From assembly GCF_013374995.1 (NCBI RefSeq), contig NZ_CP056030.1:682001-746000 (forward strand): 64,000 bases of DNA, in the 5' to 3' direction. Under the pieces are notes generated by a model. The model searched no databases, was not told where the DNA came from, and worked only from the letters and a program-made list of their open reading frames with translations. Position 1 is the stretch's first letter; each line of letters begins with the position of its first letter. A program made the translations under genes and the position numbers. The stretch is from Pseudomonas eucalypticola (lineage in GTDB: Bacteria > Pseudomonadota > Gammaproteobacteria > Pseudomonadales > Pseudomonadaceae). This document shows positions 1-8,926 of the stretch, piece after piece.

Positions 1-2
1 CC

Positions 3-143
3 GCGCTGCAAGGCGAAGTAACGGCGGCCTGGCTTAGCGTTCGCCCGGATCCTTTCATTTTTCCCGAATTTCGCGAGGACATGTTCGACCGCTTGAAGGG
101 CCGCGCCGACCATCATCTGCTGCGCATCCAGGACGGAAATTGA
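3..143 (+). CDS. 3' end of an unrecognised gene (truncated by the window edge)
   Basis: A frame open from the window edge encodes 46 residues and ends at the TGA at 141-143, two bases before the ATG of the next gene. The visible tail is polar and mixed, with a PDPFIFPEFREDMF stretch, and shows no motif I recognise. The tight spacing suggests translational coupling with the downstream gene. The frame and codon use look like a real Pseudomonas gene, but too little is visible to name a family. Confidence 0.5.
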   Translation, partial: ALQGEVTAAWLSVRPDPFIFPEFREDMFDRLKGRADHHLLRIQDGN

Positions 144-145
144 CC

Positions 146-760
146 ATGTTCGAGCCCGATGAAAATGTGGTTTCCTTTGGCATCGGCCTGACCTCGCAAA
201 ACCGTTCTGACATCAGTGCCCTGCTGCAGCAGGCCGATCGTTTCGCCAGCCACGCCTATGATCGCAACGTCCATTGGCAGGCATGGCTCGATTATTACGA
301 CAGCCGTCTGAAGAAACATGGTTGCAACCGCTTGAGCACCATCACCAGCCAACCCCTTTTCGTTTCGGACATGCGTGATGTGGACGAGGTGAAGCTGGAT
401 ATCGCCAGTTTCGACGACCCCCAGAAGCTGTTCGACCTGGCCCGCAGAGTCATGGCTGCGCTGGGGTTGCATGACTTTGTACGCGCTTGGCTCAAGGGCA
501 ACGGCAAAGGTGATGCGCGCATGCTGTCATGGGTAGTGGTGCCGTGCGAACTCAATGCACGCGGCGAGATCGTACTCACCACCTTTGGCGTACAGGTGCG
601 CGGGCTTCCGCTGTCCACCCAGCAAAAGCCCGAGGTAGTGATCCGCATGAGCGGTGGGGTGTACATTTTCCAGCCTGAAGTGTACGAGCGTTTTCGCACC
701 CCGATTCGAGAAGAGCTCAAGGGCATCGCATTGCGCAGGCTGGTACAAATGCGCATCTAG
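146..760 (+). CDS. Hypothetical protein, 204 aa, unrecognised
   Basis: The ATG at 146 is preferred over an in-frame TTG at 140, which overlaps the stop of the upstream frame. The product is soluble, with no signal peptide or membrane segment. An N-terminal half rich in acidic and aromatic residues is followed by a beta-rich part (SWVVVPCELNARGEIVLTTF, 20 residues) and a basic C-terminus. It follows the upstream partial gene by two bases, so the two probably form one operon. It converges on marC with one base between the stops and no visible terminator. I do not recognise the family, and neither sequence nor context assigns a function. Confidence 0.7.
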   Translation: MFEPDENVVSFGIGLTSQNRSDISALLQQADRFASHAYDRNVHWQAWLDYYDSRLKKHGCNRLSTITSQPLFVSDMRDVDEVKLDIASFDDPQKLFDLARRVMAALGLHDFVRAWLKGNGKGDARMLSWVVVPCELNARGEIVLTTFGVQVRGLPLSTQQKPEVVIRMSGGVYIFQPEVYERFRTPIREELKGIALRRLVQMRI

Positions 761-761
761 T

Positions 762-1358
762 TCAGGGCAGCAGGTAGCCCTTGATACCTGTGAAGATGAT
801 CTGGGCGGCCAGGGCGCAAACGAACAGCCCCATCAAACGGCTGACGATCTGCAGCCTTTGTTCGCCCAGCAACCGTTCGATACGGTTGGACAGGTACAGC
901 ACCAGGCCGACCGTGACGCTGGCCAGCGCGATGCTCAGGATGGCCATCAACTTGTCGTCCCAGTGGGGCTGGCTGACGCCCATGACCAGCAACGCACCGA
1001 TCGTGCCCGGGCCCACAGTGATGGGAATGGTCAGGGGCACGATGGTCACATCCTGCTGAACATTATCGGTCTGCACCCCCGACTTGCCCTGCGCCATGCC
1101 CAGCGCGGAGATGAACAGCACGCTGCCGGCACCGATGCGGAAGGCGTCGGCGGTGATGCCGAAGACGCTGAAGATCACTCGCCCGAACAGGTACAGCAAC
1201 ACACTGGAGACCAATACCCCCAGGGCCACCTTCCACGCCAGGCGTTTTCGTTCCTTCGGCGAGTAGCCCCGCGACAGGCCGATGAAACAGGAGAGCACGA
1301 AGAATGGGCTGTAGAGCACCAGCATTTTCAAATAAACGCTGAACAACGTGTGGAGCAT
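762..1358 (-). CDS. MarC/UPF0056 family inner-membrane protein
   Basis: Integral membrane protein of about 198 residues with six predicted hydrophobic segments. The family hallmark is the conserved TIPITVGPGTIGALLVMG stretch in the middle, after a hydrophilic loop. MarC proteins were once linked to multiple antibiotic resistance in E. coli, but that role was not upheld and the transported substrate, if any, is unknown. Translation probably starts at the ATG at 1358, which has an AAGAG ribosome site about ten bases upstream; a TTG at 1364 is the alternative. It lies downstream of retS on the same strand with a gap of about 100 bases. Confidence 0.9.
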   Translation of the reverse strand: MLHTLFSVYLKMLVLYSPFFVLSCFIGLSRGYSPKERKRLAWKVALGVLVSSVLLYLFGRVIFSVFGITADAFRIGAGSVLFISALGMAQGKSGVQTDNVQQDVTIVPLTIPITVGPGTIGALLVMGVSQPHWDDKLMAILSIALASVTVGLVLYLSNRIERLLGEQRLQIVSRLMGLFVCALAAQIIFTGIKGYLLP

Positions 1359-1456
1359 GGGCAAGGGCTCTTGGCAGGGGTGGGCGACGGCAGAGTCTAG
1401 CGTGGCGGACGCATGTCTGTCTTATTGGCGCAGTTGACGAGGAGGGGTTGTGGGGC

Positions 1457-4225
1457 TCAGGAGTTGCTGGCCTGGCTTTGCGCCTGGTTGCGCTGTGCTA
1501 CCCAGTGTTCGATAAGCTCGCGCAATTGTGACAGTTCTATCGGCTTGGCCATGTGCCCGTCCATGCCGGCCTGGCGTGCGCGTTCCTTGTGTTCGGTCAG
1601 GATGTGCGCCGTGAGGGCCACCACGGGCGTGCGCTCGCGGTTGGTGCCCAGTTCCCAGTCGCGCAGCTGCTGGGTGGCGGAGAAGCCATCCAGTATGGGC
1701 ATTTCGCAGTCCATCAGCACCAGGTCATAACGTTGCGCCTTCATCGCCCGCAGGGCTTCCTCGCCGTTGCTGGCCGTGTCGGGTTGCACGTTGAGCTTGC
1801 CTAGCATGCCGCGGATCACTTTGGTGGAGATGCTGTTGTCCTCGGCCACCAGAATACGGAAGTCGCCAGGCACCGAGATCGGCGCGTGGGGCTGCGGGGC
1901 GCTGGCCTGGGCGGTGGCCTGCCCGCGTTGCGCCAGTTCGTCGGCCAGGGTGGTCTTGAGGGTGTAGCCGGCCACAGGTTTTGCCAGGATGCGCTTGATA
2001 CCGGCATTGCGGGCGATGATCTTGGTAGGTGCGTTGCTGATGCCGGTCAGCATGATGATCAGAATATCGTGGTTCAGGCTGGGGTCTTCCTTGATCTTGG
2101 CCGCTAGTTGCATGCCGGTCATGCCAGGCATGTTCTGGTCCAGCAGTACCGCGTCGAAATAGTCGCGCAGGTGTGCCTTGGTGCGCAACAGCGCCAGCGC
2201 TTCCTTGCCCGAGGGCACCGAGCTGACGTTCAGCCCCCAGGCACTGCACTGTTGCACCAGCACCTTGCGGCAGGTGTCATTGTCGTCCACCACCAGCACC
2301 CGCGCGCCGCGCAGAGGGCCGTCCAGGTCCAGGGTCGGGTGTTCCAGGCGTTCCGGGTCCAGTGGCAAGGTCAACCACAGGGTGCTGCCCTGCTGGCTAC
2401 CGCTCTTGATACCGAACTCGCCTTTCATCAGCAGGATCAGTTGGCGGGCGATGACCAGCCCCAGGTGCCCGCCCACGCCATTGCCCGACAGCAGGTTCTT
2501 GCTGTGCAACTCGCTGTGCAGCAGGGCGTCGCGCTCATCGCGCGGGATGGGCTCGCCGCTGTCCTGCACCGCGATGCGCAGGCGCGGCTCGCCACTGCGC
2601 TGGTCCAGCGCGACCACCAGCAGCACTTCGCCTTCGTCGGTTTTGCGCAGGGCGTGGTCTAGCAGGGCCAGCAGGGTCTGGCGCAGGCGAGTGGGGTCGC
2701 CGCTGATGACCTGGGGTACCTGGGGCTGGGTGAAACTGATCAGCTCGACGTTTTGCTGTTCGGCCTTGGCGCGGAAGATGTTCAGGCACTCTTCGATCAG
2801 GGCGCTGAGGTCGAACTGCACGTCATCGAGTTCGATCTGCCCGGATTCGATCTTGGAGATGTCGAGGATCTCGTTGATCAGCGTCAGCAGCTCATTGCCA
2901 GCGCTGTGAATCGTTTGCACGTAGTCGCGCTGCTTGACCGAAAGGGGCGTACCGAGCAGCAATTCGGTCATGCCCAACACGCCATTCATCGGGGTGCGAA
3001 TCTCGTGGCTGATGCGCGCGAGGAACTCGGCCTTGGCGTTTATTTCCGCGGTGCTGGCGGCCAGTTCGCGGCTGGCGCTGAAACGGTCCTCGCTGATGGT
3101 GCGCAGGCGTTCGCTCAGGGCTGTGTTGAGCATCAGCCCAGTCAGCGCGCCTATGCCCATCAGCCCGAGTACCAGCCACTGGGGCGGGGTACGGGTCAGC
3201 ACCAGCAGGGCGGGCAGCACGATCAACACACCCAGGTTGAGCAACAGCATGGCCCAGGTGAACAACCGTGCCGGCCGATAGCCTTTCTGCCAGTGCCAGG
3301 CCGCGGTCAGCAACATGCCCAGGCCGCCCACCACCATCATGGCGTAGGTGATGGAGTTGATGGGCAAGCCATCGACCATCAGCACCAGCAGGCCGCTAAG
3401 GCCGATCAACAGCTTGGCGGCGCCCAGCAGACGGTCGATCAGCGGGGTAGTACGCGGTGCGAAGAAGCGTTGGGTGAACATCAGGCAGCAAATGGCCGCC
3501 ACCATCAGCGACAGGTAGCTGCCCGTGGTGCGCAGGGAGTGCCAGGTGTCGAACCAGGGGCCGCTGAGGTTCAGCAGGATCGCGGCGCTGAGGGTAAGCA
3601 GCGTCTCGGCGGCCGCCAGCCACAGGCTGCTGCTCGACCGGCTGTAGGCGTAACGGGCCAGGTTGTGCACCACCAGCATGGCCAGGCAGCCGAACAGCAG
3701 GCCCATGAGCAGGGTCTGGCGCTGGTCGGCGGCAGCGGTGACGGCAGGCAGCAGGGCGACATTGGGGCGCAACTGATGGGCCGATGCCAGGCGCAGGTAA
3801 AGGTCCAGGGCGTGCGAGCTGATGGGCACCGGCAGCAGGATGTCGGTGTTGGCCAGGGCGGGTTCCACGCCCAGGCTGTCACGACCACTGCGTTGCTGGC
3901 GGACCAGCGTATCGCCGTCCAGTACGTAGAATTCGAGCTCGGACAGGTCGGGCGCGAAAATGCGCAATACCTGTTCGTGAGGGCCGGGCGGCAGGCGGTA
4001 ATGCAACCATTGCGCGGTATTGGCGGCGGTAGGGGTCAACTGGCTCAGTTCGAGGGGGCTGAACTGGTTTTGATAGCGGGGCGAGCGTATGTCGCTCAGT
4101 TGCAGGTGTGCGTGTTCATCGAGCAATACCGACCAGCCACTGCCGGACTCGGCCATGGCCGGGTACGCGCACAACAGGGTCAGTGCACAGACAATCGATG
4201 AAATGGCGATCCTGAGCCAACGCAC
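1457..4225 (-). CDS. retS: RetS hybrid sensor kinase
   Basis: 922-residue hybrid sensor. It has a signal peptide (1-25), a periplasmic 7TMR-DISM2 sensory domain (to about 165), seven membrane helices (about 170-370), a HisKA domain with H407 in ARISHEIRTPMN, a CA domain (about 505-622) and two receivers with phospho-acceptor candidates D696 and D839 and conserved K749 and K894. RetS in P. aeruginosa binds GacS and damps the Gac/Rsm pathway, favouring acute over biofilm behaviour. H407, D696 and D839 sit where H424, D713 and D858 lie in P. aeruginosa RetS, and the purD neighbourhood is the same. The CA domain looks degenerate: the N-box asparagine is H524, the G1 box reads DSGEP, and the G2 box is GGHLGL. 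That fits a kinase acting by protein contact rather than classical autophosphorylation. Confidence 0.95.
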   Translation of the reverse strand: MRWLRIAISSIVCALTLLCAYPAMAESGSGWSVLLDEHAHLQLSDIRSPRYQNQFSPLELSQLTPTAANTAQWLHYRLPPGPHEQVLRIFAPDLSELEFYVLDGDTLVRQQRSGRDSLGVEPALANTDILLPVPISSHALDLYLRLASAHQLRPNVALLPAVTAAADQRQTLLMGLLFGCLAMLVVHNLARYAYSRSSSSLWLAAAETLLTLSAAILLNLSGPWFDTWHSLRTTGSYLSLMVAAICCLMFTQRFFAPRTTPLIDRLLGAAKLLIGLSGLLVLMVDGLPINSITYAMMVVGGLGMLLTAAWHWQKGYRPARLFTWAMLLLNLGVLIVLPALLVLTRTPPQWLVLGLMGIGALTGLMLNTALSERLRTISEDRFSASRELAASTAEINAKAEFLARISHEIRTPMNGVLGMTELLLGTPLSVKQRDYVQTIHSAGNELLTLINEILDISKIESGQIELDDVQFDLSALIEECLNIFRAKAEQQNVELISFTQPQVPQVISGDPTRLRQTLLALLDHALRKTDEGEVLLVVALDQRSGEPRLRIAVQDSGEPIPRDERDALLHSELHSKNLLSGNGVGGHLGLVIARQLILLMKGEFGIKSGSQQGSTLWLTLPLDPERLEHPTLDLDGPLRGARVLVVDDNDTCRKVLVQQCSAWGLNVSSVPSGKEALALLRTKAHLRDYFDAVLLDQNMPGMTGMQLAAKIKEDPSLNHDILIIMLTGISNAPTKIIARNAGIKRILAKPVAGYTLKTTLADELAQRGQATAQASAPQPHAPISVPGDFRILVAEDNSISTKVIRGMLGKLNVQPDTASNGEEALRAMKAQRYDLVLMDCEMPILDGFSATQQLRDWELGTNRERTPVVALTAHILTEHKERARQAGMDGHMAKPIELSQLRELIEHWVAQRNQAQSQASNS

Positions 4226-4303
4226 AGCGAAATCCCTTCGAAGGTTTAATGACTGAGTATAACTATGCGCGGCGGATAAAGCGTAGGGCTACTGGCCGAA
4301 CGG

Positions 4304-4335
4304 CCTTTAGTACCGGTCTAACCCGGTACTAAAGG
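4304..4335. terminator. 12-bp inverted repeat between purD and retS
   Basis: Perfect arms CCTTTAGTACCG and CGGTACTAAAGG are separated by an 8-base loop. They lie 13 bases after the purD stop and about 80 bases before the retS start, both genes reading leftward. It could end purD transcripts and insulate retS, but no T-run follows the stem on the minus strand, so intrinsic termination is uncertain. A protein-binding site in the retS promoter region is the alternative. Confidence 0.5.
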
Positions 4336-4347
4336 CGTAAGGAAATG

Positions 4348-5634
4348 TTACTTGGCGCTTTCCCGAGCGATGGCGCGGTAGCCAATATCGGAGCGGTAGA
4401 AGCAACCTTCCCAGTCGATCTGGCTGGCCAGGGCGTAGGCTTGTTGCTGGGCTTCACCCACGGTATCGCCCAGGGCGGTGGCACACAGCACGCGGCCGCC
4501 GGAGGTCACGACCTGGCCGTCTTTCAAGGCGGTACCGGCGTGGAAGACCTTGCCGGACAGTTGCGCGGCAGCGTCCAGGCCGCCGATGGCGGCGCCCTTG
4601 GCGTAGTCGCCCGGGTAGCCGCCGGCCGCCAGCACCACGCCTAGGCTAGGGCGCGGGTCCCACTGGGCCTCGATCTTGTCCAGCGCCTGGGCCAGGGCGG
4701 CCTCTACCAGCAGCACCAGGCTCGATTGCAGGCGCAGCATCACGGGCTGGGTTTCGGGGTCGCCGAAACGGCAATTGAACTCGATGACCTTCGGGTTACC
4801 GGCCTTGTCGATCATCAGGCCTGCGTACAGGAAACCGGTGTAGACATTGCCTTCCTCGGCCATGCCGCGCACGGTCGGCCAGATCACCTGGTCCATGACC
4901 TTCTGGTGCACGTCGGCGGTCACCACCGGGGCAGGGGAATAAGCGCCCATGCCGCCGGTGTTCGGGCCGCTGTCGCCGTCGCCGACGCGCTTGTGGTCCT
5001 GGCTGGTGGCCATGGGCAGCACGTTCTTGCCGTCGACCATGACGATGAAGCTGGCTTCCTCGCCGTCCAGGAACTCCTCGATGACCACGCGCGAACCGGC
5101 GTCACCGAAGGCGTTGCCGGCCAGCATGTCGCGCACCGCGTCCTCGGCTTCGGCCAGGGTCAGGGCAACGATGACGCCTTTGCCGGCGGCCAGTCCGTCG
5201 GCCTTGATGACGATGGGCGCACCCTTTTCACGCAGGTAGGCCAGGGCAGGCTCGATTTCGGTGAAGTTCTGGTATTCGGCGGTCGGGATCTTGTGACGGG
5301 CCAGGAAGTCCTTGGCGAACGCCTTGGAGCCTTCCAGCTGAGCGGCGCCCTTGGTAGGGCCGAAGCAATCCAGGCCACGGCTGCGGAACAGGTCGACGAC
5401 ACCGGCCACCAGCGGCACTTCCGGGCCGACGATGGTCAGGGAAACGTTCTTCTCGGCGAAGTCGGCCAGTTGTTCGATGGCCTGCACGTCGATGGCGACG
5501 TTTTCGCACTTGGCTTCGGTGGCAGTGCCGGCGTTGCCGGGGGCGACGAAGACTTTCTCGACACGCGGGTCCTGGGCTACTTTCCAGGCCAGGGCGTGTT
5601 CACGGCCGCCGCTGCCAATGATCAATACGTTCAT
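4348..5634 (-). CDS. purD: Phosphoribosylamine-glycine ligase (GARS)
   Basis: Cytoplasmic ATP-grasp enzyme of 428 residues, the usual length. It joins glycine to 5-phosphoribosylamine with ATP in step two of purine synthesis. The N-terminus has the family signature VLIIGSGGREHALAWK. The ATP-grasp core includes IVIKADGLAAGKGV, and the catalytic C-terminal half holds GGMGAYSPAP and EFNCRFGDPETQ. It lies 99 bases downstream of purH on the same strand, the standard purH-purD order of gamma-proteobacteria, so the two are probably co-transcribed. Confidence 0.98.
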   Translation of the reverse strand: MNVLIIGSGGREHALAWKVAQDPRVEKVFVAPGNAGTATEAKCENVAIDVQAIEQLADFAEKNVSLTIVGPEVPLVAGVVDLFRSRGLDCFGPTKGAAQLEGSKAFAKDFLARHKIPTAEYQNFTEIEPALAYLREKGAPIVIKADGLAAGKGVIVALTLAEAEDAVRDMLAGNAFGDAGSRVVIEEFLDGEEASFIVMVDGKNVLPMATSQDHKRVGDGDSGPNTGGMGAYSPAPVVTADVHQKVMDQVIWPTVRGMAEEGNVYTGFLYAGLMIDKAGNPKVIEFNCRFGDPETQPVMLRLQSSLVLLVEAALAQALDKIEAQWDPRPSLGVVLAAGGYPGDYAKGAAIGGLDAAAQLSGKVFHAGTALKDGQVVTSGGRVLCATALGDTVGEAQQQAYALASQIDWEGCFYRSDIGYRAIARESAK

Positions 5635-5733
5635 AGCTAAAAACCTCGAATTCTGTGTGGGCTTGCGCTGCAGGTGCAGAAACAGCGATTTCCCGTGGGG
5701 AAAACCGCGAATCGCGGCTTCCCCTGCTCTCGA

Positions 5734-7341
5734 TCAGTGGCGGAAATGACGCATGCCGGTGAAGACCATGGCGATGCCGGCTTCGTCGGCCGCGGCGATG
5801 ACTTCGGCGTCACGCATGGAGCCGCCTGGCTGGATCACTGCGGTGATGCCCACCTTGGCCGCGTTGTCGATGCCGTCACGGAACGGGAAGAACGCGTCGG
5901 AGGCCATGACCGCGCCCTGTACCTGCAGGCCAGCGTGCTCGGCCTTGATGGCGGCGATGCGCGCGGAGTTCACGCGGCTCATCTGGCCGGCGCCGACACC
6001 GATGGTCTGGCGGTTCTTGGCGTAGACGATAGCGTTGGACTTCACGTACTTGGCCACTTTCCAGGCGAAGATCAGGTCGTGGATCTCCTGCTCGGTCGGG
6101 GCGCGCTGGGTCACCACTTTCAGGTCGTCGGCGCCGATCATGCCGATGTCGCGGCTCTGAACCAGCAGGCCGCCGTTGACGCGCTTGTAGTCCCAGGCAG
6201 CGGCGCGGTCGGCCGACCACTGGCCGCAGGCCAGCAGGCGCACGTTGGCCTTGGCGGCAACGATGGCGCGGGCTTCTTCGCTGACGCTCGGGGCAATGAT
6301 CACTTCCACGAACTGGCGGTCGACGATGGCCTTGGCGGTCTCGGCGTCCAGTTCGCGGTTGAAGGCGATGATGCCGCCGAACGCCGACTCGGTGTCAGTG
6401 GCATAGGCCAGTTCGTAGGCCTGGCGGATGCCGCCTTCGGCGTCTGGGCTGACGGCCACGCCGCACGGGTTGGCGTGCTTGACGATCACGCAGGCCGGTT
6501 TGACGAAGCTCTTCACGCACTCCAGGGCAGCGTCGGTGTCGGCCACGTTGTTGTAGGACAGTTCCTTGCCCTGCAACTGGGTAGCGGTGGCGATGCCCAC
6601 TTCGGCTGGCTTGGCTTCCACGTAGAACGCCGCACTCTGGTGCGGGTTCTCGCCGTAGCGCATTTCCTGGGCCTTGATGAACTGGCTGTTGAAGGTGCGC
6701 GGGAATTCGCTGCGGCCTTCGGTGCTCAGGGTCTCGGCGGCCTGGTTCACGGTGCCCATGTAGTTGGCGATCATGCCGTCGTAGGCCGCGGTGTGCTCGA
6801 AAGCCTTGAGCATCAGGTCGAAGCGCTGAGCGTAGGTCAGGCCGCCGGCCTTCAGGCTGTCCAGCACCTGGCCGTAGTCGCTGGCGTTGACCACGATGGC
6901 CACGTCCTTGTGGTTCTTGGCCGCGGAGCGGACCATGGTCGGGCCGCCGATGTCGATGTTCTCGATGGCGGTCGGCAGGTCGCAGCCCGGCTTGCTGATG
7001 GTGGCTTCGAACGGATAGAGGTTGACCGCGACCAGGTCGATCGGCTTGATGCCGTGCTCGTTCATGATGGCGTCGTCGACGCCGCGACGGCCCAGGATGC
7101 CGCCGTGGATTTTCGGGTGCAGGGTCTTCACCCGGCCGTCCATCATTTCGGCGAAGCCGGTGTAATCCGCCACTTCCACTGCGGCAACGCCGTTGTCCTG
7201 CAGCAACTTGAAGGTACCGCCGGTGGACAGGATCTCGACGCCCAGGGCTTCGAGTTCACGGGCGAATTCAAGGATACCGGTCTTGTCGGAGACGCTGATC
7301 AAAGCGCGGCGGACGGGCAGGCGGGTAGTCTGGTCGGTCAT
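5734..7341 (-). CDS. purH: Bifunctional AICAR formyltransferase/IMP cyclohydrolase
   Basis: 535-residue bifunctional enzyme of the last two steps of IMP synthesis. The N-terminal MGS-like cyclohydrolase domain (about 1-200) begins [17 protein letters not shown] and holds GGRVKT-like and GILGRR elements. The C-terminal AICAR transformylase domain (about 200-535) contains the KHANPCGVA motif with the lysine-histidine pair needed for formyl transfer from 10-formyl-tetrahydrofolate. An intrinsic terminator separates it from fis upstream, so purH-purD should have its own promoter in the short gap before its start. Confidence 0.98.
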   Translation of the reverse strand: MTDQTTRLPVRRALISVSDKTGILEFARELEALGVEILSTGGTFKLLQDNGVAAVEVADYTGFAEMMDGRVKTLHPKIHGGILGRRGVDDAIMNEHGIKPIDLVAVNLYPFEATISKPGCDLPTAIENIDIGGPTMVRSAAKNHKDVAIVVNASDYGQVLDSLKAGGLTYAQRFDLMLKAFEHTAAYDGMIANYMGTVNQAAETLSTEGRSEFPRTFNSQFIKAQEMRYGENPHQSAAFYVEAKPAEVGIATATQLQGKELSYNNVADTDAALECVKSFVKPACVIVKHANPCGVAVSPDAEGGIRQAYELAYATDTESAFGGIIAFNRELDAETAKAIVDRQFVEVIIAPSVSEEARAIVAAKANVRLLACGQWSADRAAAWDYKRVNGGLLVQSRDIGMIGADDLKVVTQRAPTEQEIHDLIFAWKVAKYVKSNAIVYAKNRQTIGVGAGQMSRVNSARIAAIKAEHAGLQVQGAVMASDAFFPFRDGIDNAAKVGITAVIQPGGSMRDAEVIAAADEAGIAMVFTGMRHFRH

Positions 7342-7371
7342 TTCAATTTCCGTCTAAAGCAGAGGAGTCAG

Positions 7372-7402
7372 CAAAAAAGGCGACCCTGGACAGGTCGCCT
7401 TT
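7372..7402 (-). terminator. Rho-independent terminator of dusB-fis
   Basis: On the minus strand an 8-bp stem (AGGCGACC paired with GGTCGCCT, 7-base loop) is followed by a run of six T. It starts about 20 bases after the fis stop, a textbook intrinsic terminator. On the plus strand the stem is also followed by TTTT, so it may work in both directions. Confidence 0.88.
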
Positions 7403-7420
7403 TCTGGTTTGAATGCATGC

Positions 7421-7741
7421 TTACAGCAGATCGTATTGCTTGAGCTTCTTGCGCAAGGTACCGCGATTCAGGCCCAGCATCTCGCTGGCCTTCGTCTGGT
7501 TGCCCTTGACGTAGTTCATCACGCTTTCGAGCAAGGGGGCCTCGACTTCGGAAAGCACCAGGTTGTACACGTCAGTGACGGCAGCGCCCTCAAGATGGGC
7601 GAAATAATTGTGCAGCGCCTTCTCAACACTGCCGCGAAGGGTCTGACCCTCTTCGCTTGGCGTGTTCAGGTGCTGTTTCAAGTTGACGTTGTCGCTCACG
7701 GGCGTTGTTCCACTCACTAAAGTCTCGGTCATCATCGTCAT
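7421..7741 (-). CDS. fis: DNA-binding protein Fis
   Basis: 106-residue nucleoid-associated protein, nearly identical to remembered Pseudomonas Fis. The N-terminal half carries the dimer and activation region. The C-terminal helix-turn-helix is [20 protein letters not shown] followed by [11 protein letters not shown]. Fis bends DNA and regulates rRNA, virulence and recombination functions in a growth-dependent way. Its ATG overlaps the dusB TGA as ATGA (7738-7741), so the pair is translationally coupled, the standard dusB-fis operon. Confidence 0.98.
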   Translation of the reverse strand: MTMMTETLVSGTTPVSDNVNLKQHLNTPSEEGQTLRGSVEKALHNYFAHLEGAAVTDVYNLVLSEVEAPLLESVMNYVKGNQTKASEMLGLNRGTLRKKLKQYDLL

Positions 7742-8751
7742 GCGGCCACCCCCTGTCCGTCCCCTGTCACAGGGCTCTCATTACATTCACCGAGGAACTG
7801 GCGAACGTTGGCGCACTGCGCTTGCGTATCTTCCAAGCGGTTGAACTGGGCGCGGAATTCCTTGGCGCCCGGCAAGGTGGCCAGGTACCACCCGACATGC
7901 TTGCGGGCGATACGCACGCCCATCACATCGCCGTAGAAGGCGTGCAGTGCCGTCAGGTGCTCCAGCAGAATCTGTTCCACTTCACTCAATTGCGGTGCCG
8001 GCAGCAGTTCGCCGGTGCGCAGGTAATGCTCGGTCTCGCGAAAGATCCACGGCCGCCCCTGGGCGGCGCGGCCGATCAGCAGGCCGTCGGCGCCGGTGGC
8101 GTCGAGGACGCGCCGGGCCTTTTGCGGTGAATCGATGTCGCCATTGGCAAAGACCGGGATGGACACCGCCTGCTTGATGGCAGCGATGGTGTCGTATTCG
8201 GCTTCACCCGTGTAAAGGTCGGCGCGTGTGCGGCCATGTACCGCCAGGGCGCTGATGCCCGCCTGCTCGGCAATCTTTGCAACGGTGATGCCATTCTTGT
8301 TGGAACGGTCCCAGCCGGTGCGAATCTTCAGGGTGACGGGCACCTGGACGGCGCCGACCACGGCATGCAGGATCTCCTGCACCAGGGCCTCGTCTTTCAG
8401 TAAAGCGGAACCTGCCGCCTTGTTGCAGACTTTCTTCGCCGGGCAACCCATGTTGATGTCGATGATCTGGGCGCCCATTTCGACGTTGGCCCGTGCGGCC
8501 GCGGCCAGCATCTGCGCGTCACCGCCGGCGATCTGTACCGAGCGGGGCTCGGGATCGCCTTCGTGGATCATGCGCATGCGCGACTTGCGGCTGTTCCACA
8601 GGCTCATGTCACTGGTGACCATTTCTGATACGACCAGGCCTGCGCCCATCCGTCGGCAAAGCTGCCGGAAGGGCTGGTCCGTGACCCCCGCCATGGGGGC
8701 GAGGATCAGGGCGTTGTTCAATGTGTATGGGCCGATGCGTACCGCCGACAT
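7738..8751 (-). CDS. dusB: tRNA-dihydrouridine synthase B
   Basis: 337-residue FMN-dependent enzyme that reduces uridines in the tRNA D-loop. The TIM-barrel start [20 protein letters not shown], the catalytic-cysteine motif [20 protein letters not shown] and the FMN-binding part [10 protein letters not shown] and [13 protein letters not shown] are all present. Length and order match DusB of the fis operon. It is the first gene of that operon; a sigma-70-like promoter can be placed about 50 bases upstream of the start. Confidence 0.97.
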   Translation of the reverse strand: MSAVRIGPYTLNNALILAPMAGVTDQPFRQLCRRMGAGLVVSEMVTSDMSLWNSRKSRMRMIHEGDPEPRSVQIAGGDAQMLAAAARANVEMGAQIIDINMGCPAKKVCNKAAGSALLKDEALVQEILHAVVGAVQVPVTLKIRTGWDRSNKNGITVAKIAEQAGISALAVHGRTRADLYTGEAEYDTIAAIKQAVSIPVFANGDIDSPQKARRVLDATGADGLLIGRAAQGRPWIFRETEHYLRTGELLPAPQLSEVEQILLEHLTALHAFYGDVMGVRIARKHVGWYLATLPGAKEFRAQFNRLEDTQAQCANVRQFLGECNESPVTGDGQGVAA

Positions 8752-8802
8752 AGGTGTTCCCTGTTGTGGGGCCGGATCATTAGAGTTCGAAAAAGGGTGG
8801 GC

Positions 8803-8831
8803 ATAATACCCGCTCTCGGTGACCGGATAAA
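8803..8831 (-). promoter_or_regulatory. Candidate sigma-70 promoter of dusB-fis
   Basis: On the minus strand TTTATC (8831-8826) and TATTAT (8808-8803) are separated by 17 bases, with a GC-rich discriminator GCCCACCC after the -10. This layout fits a strongly growth-rate-controlled fis operon promoter as known in enterics. The -35 match is weak, so the assignment is tentative. Confidence 0.5.
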
Positions 8832-8926
8832 GGTCGTTTTGGATAAAATCTGAACAACTATTTGCTTATGCCAAGCGGTTTGGTCGCTCGGCAGCTCCCG
8901 CAGCCGCCACTGTTTACAGGGGCTGG

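Noticed and set aside
4304..4335. Inverted repeat at the purD/retS gap as a definite intrinsic terminator
   Set aside because: No T-run follows on the minus strand, so it is listed only as a possible terminator.
5674..7443. 589-residue open frame opposite purH
   Set aside because: Pure antisense of an essential, recognised enzyme; composition Val/Gly/His-rich with no domain.
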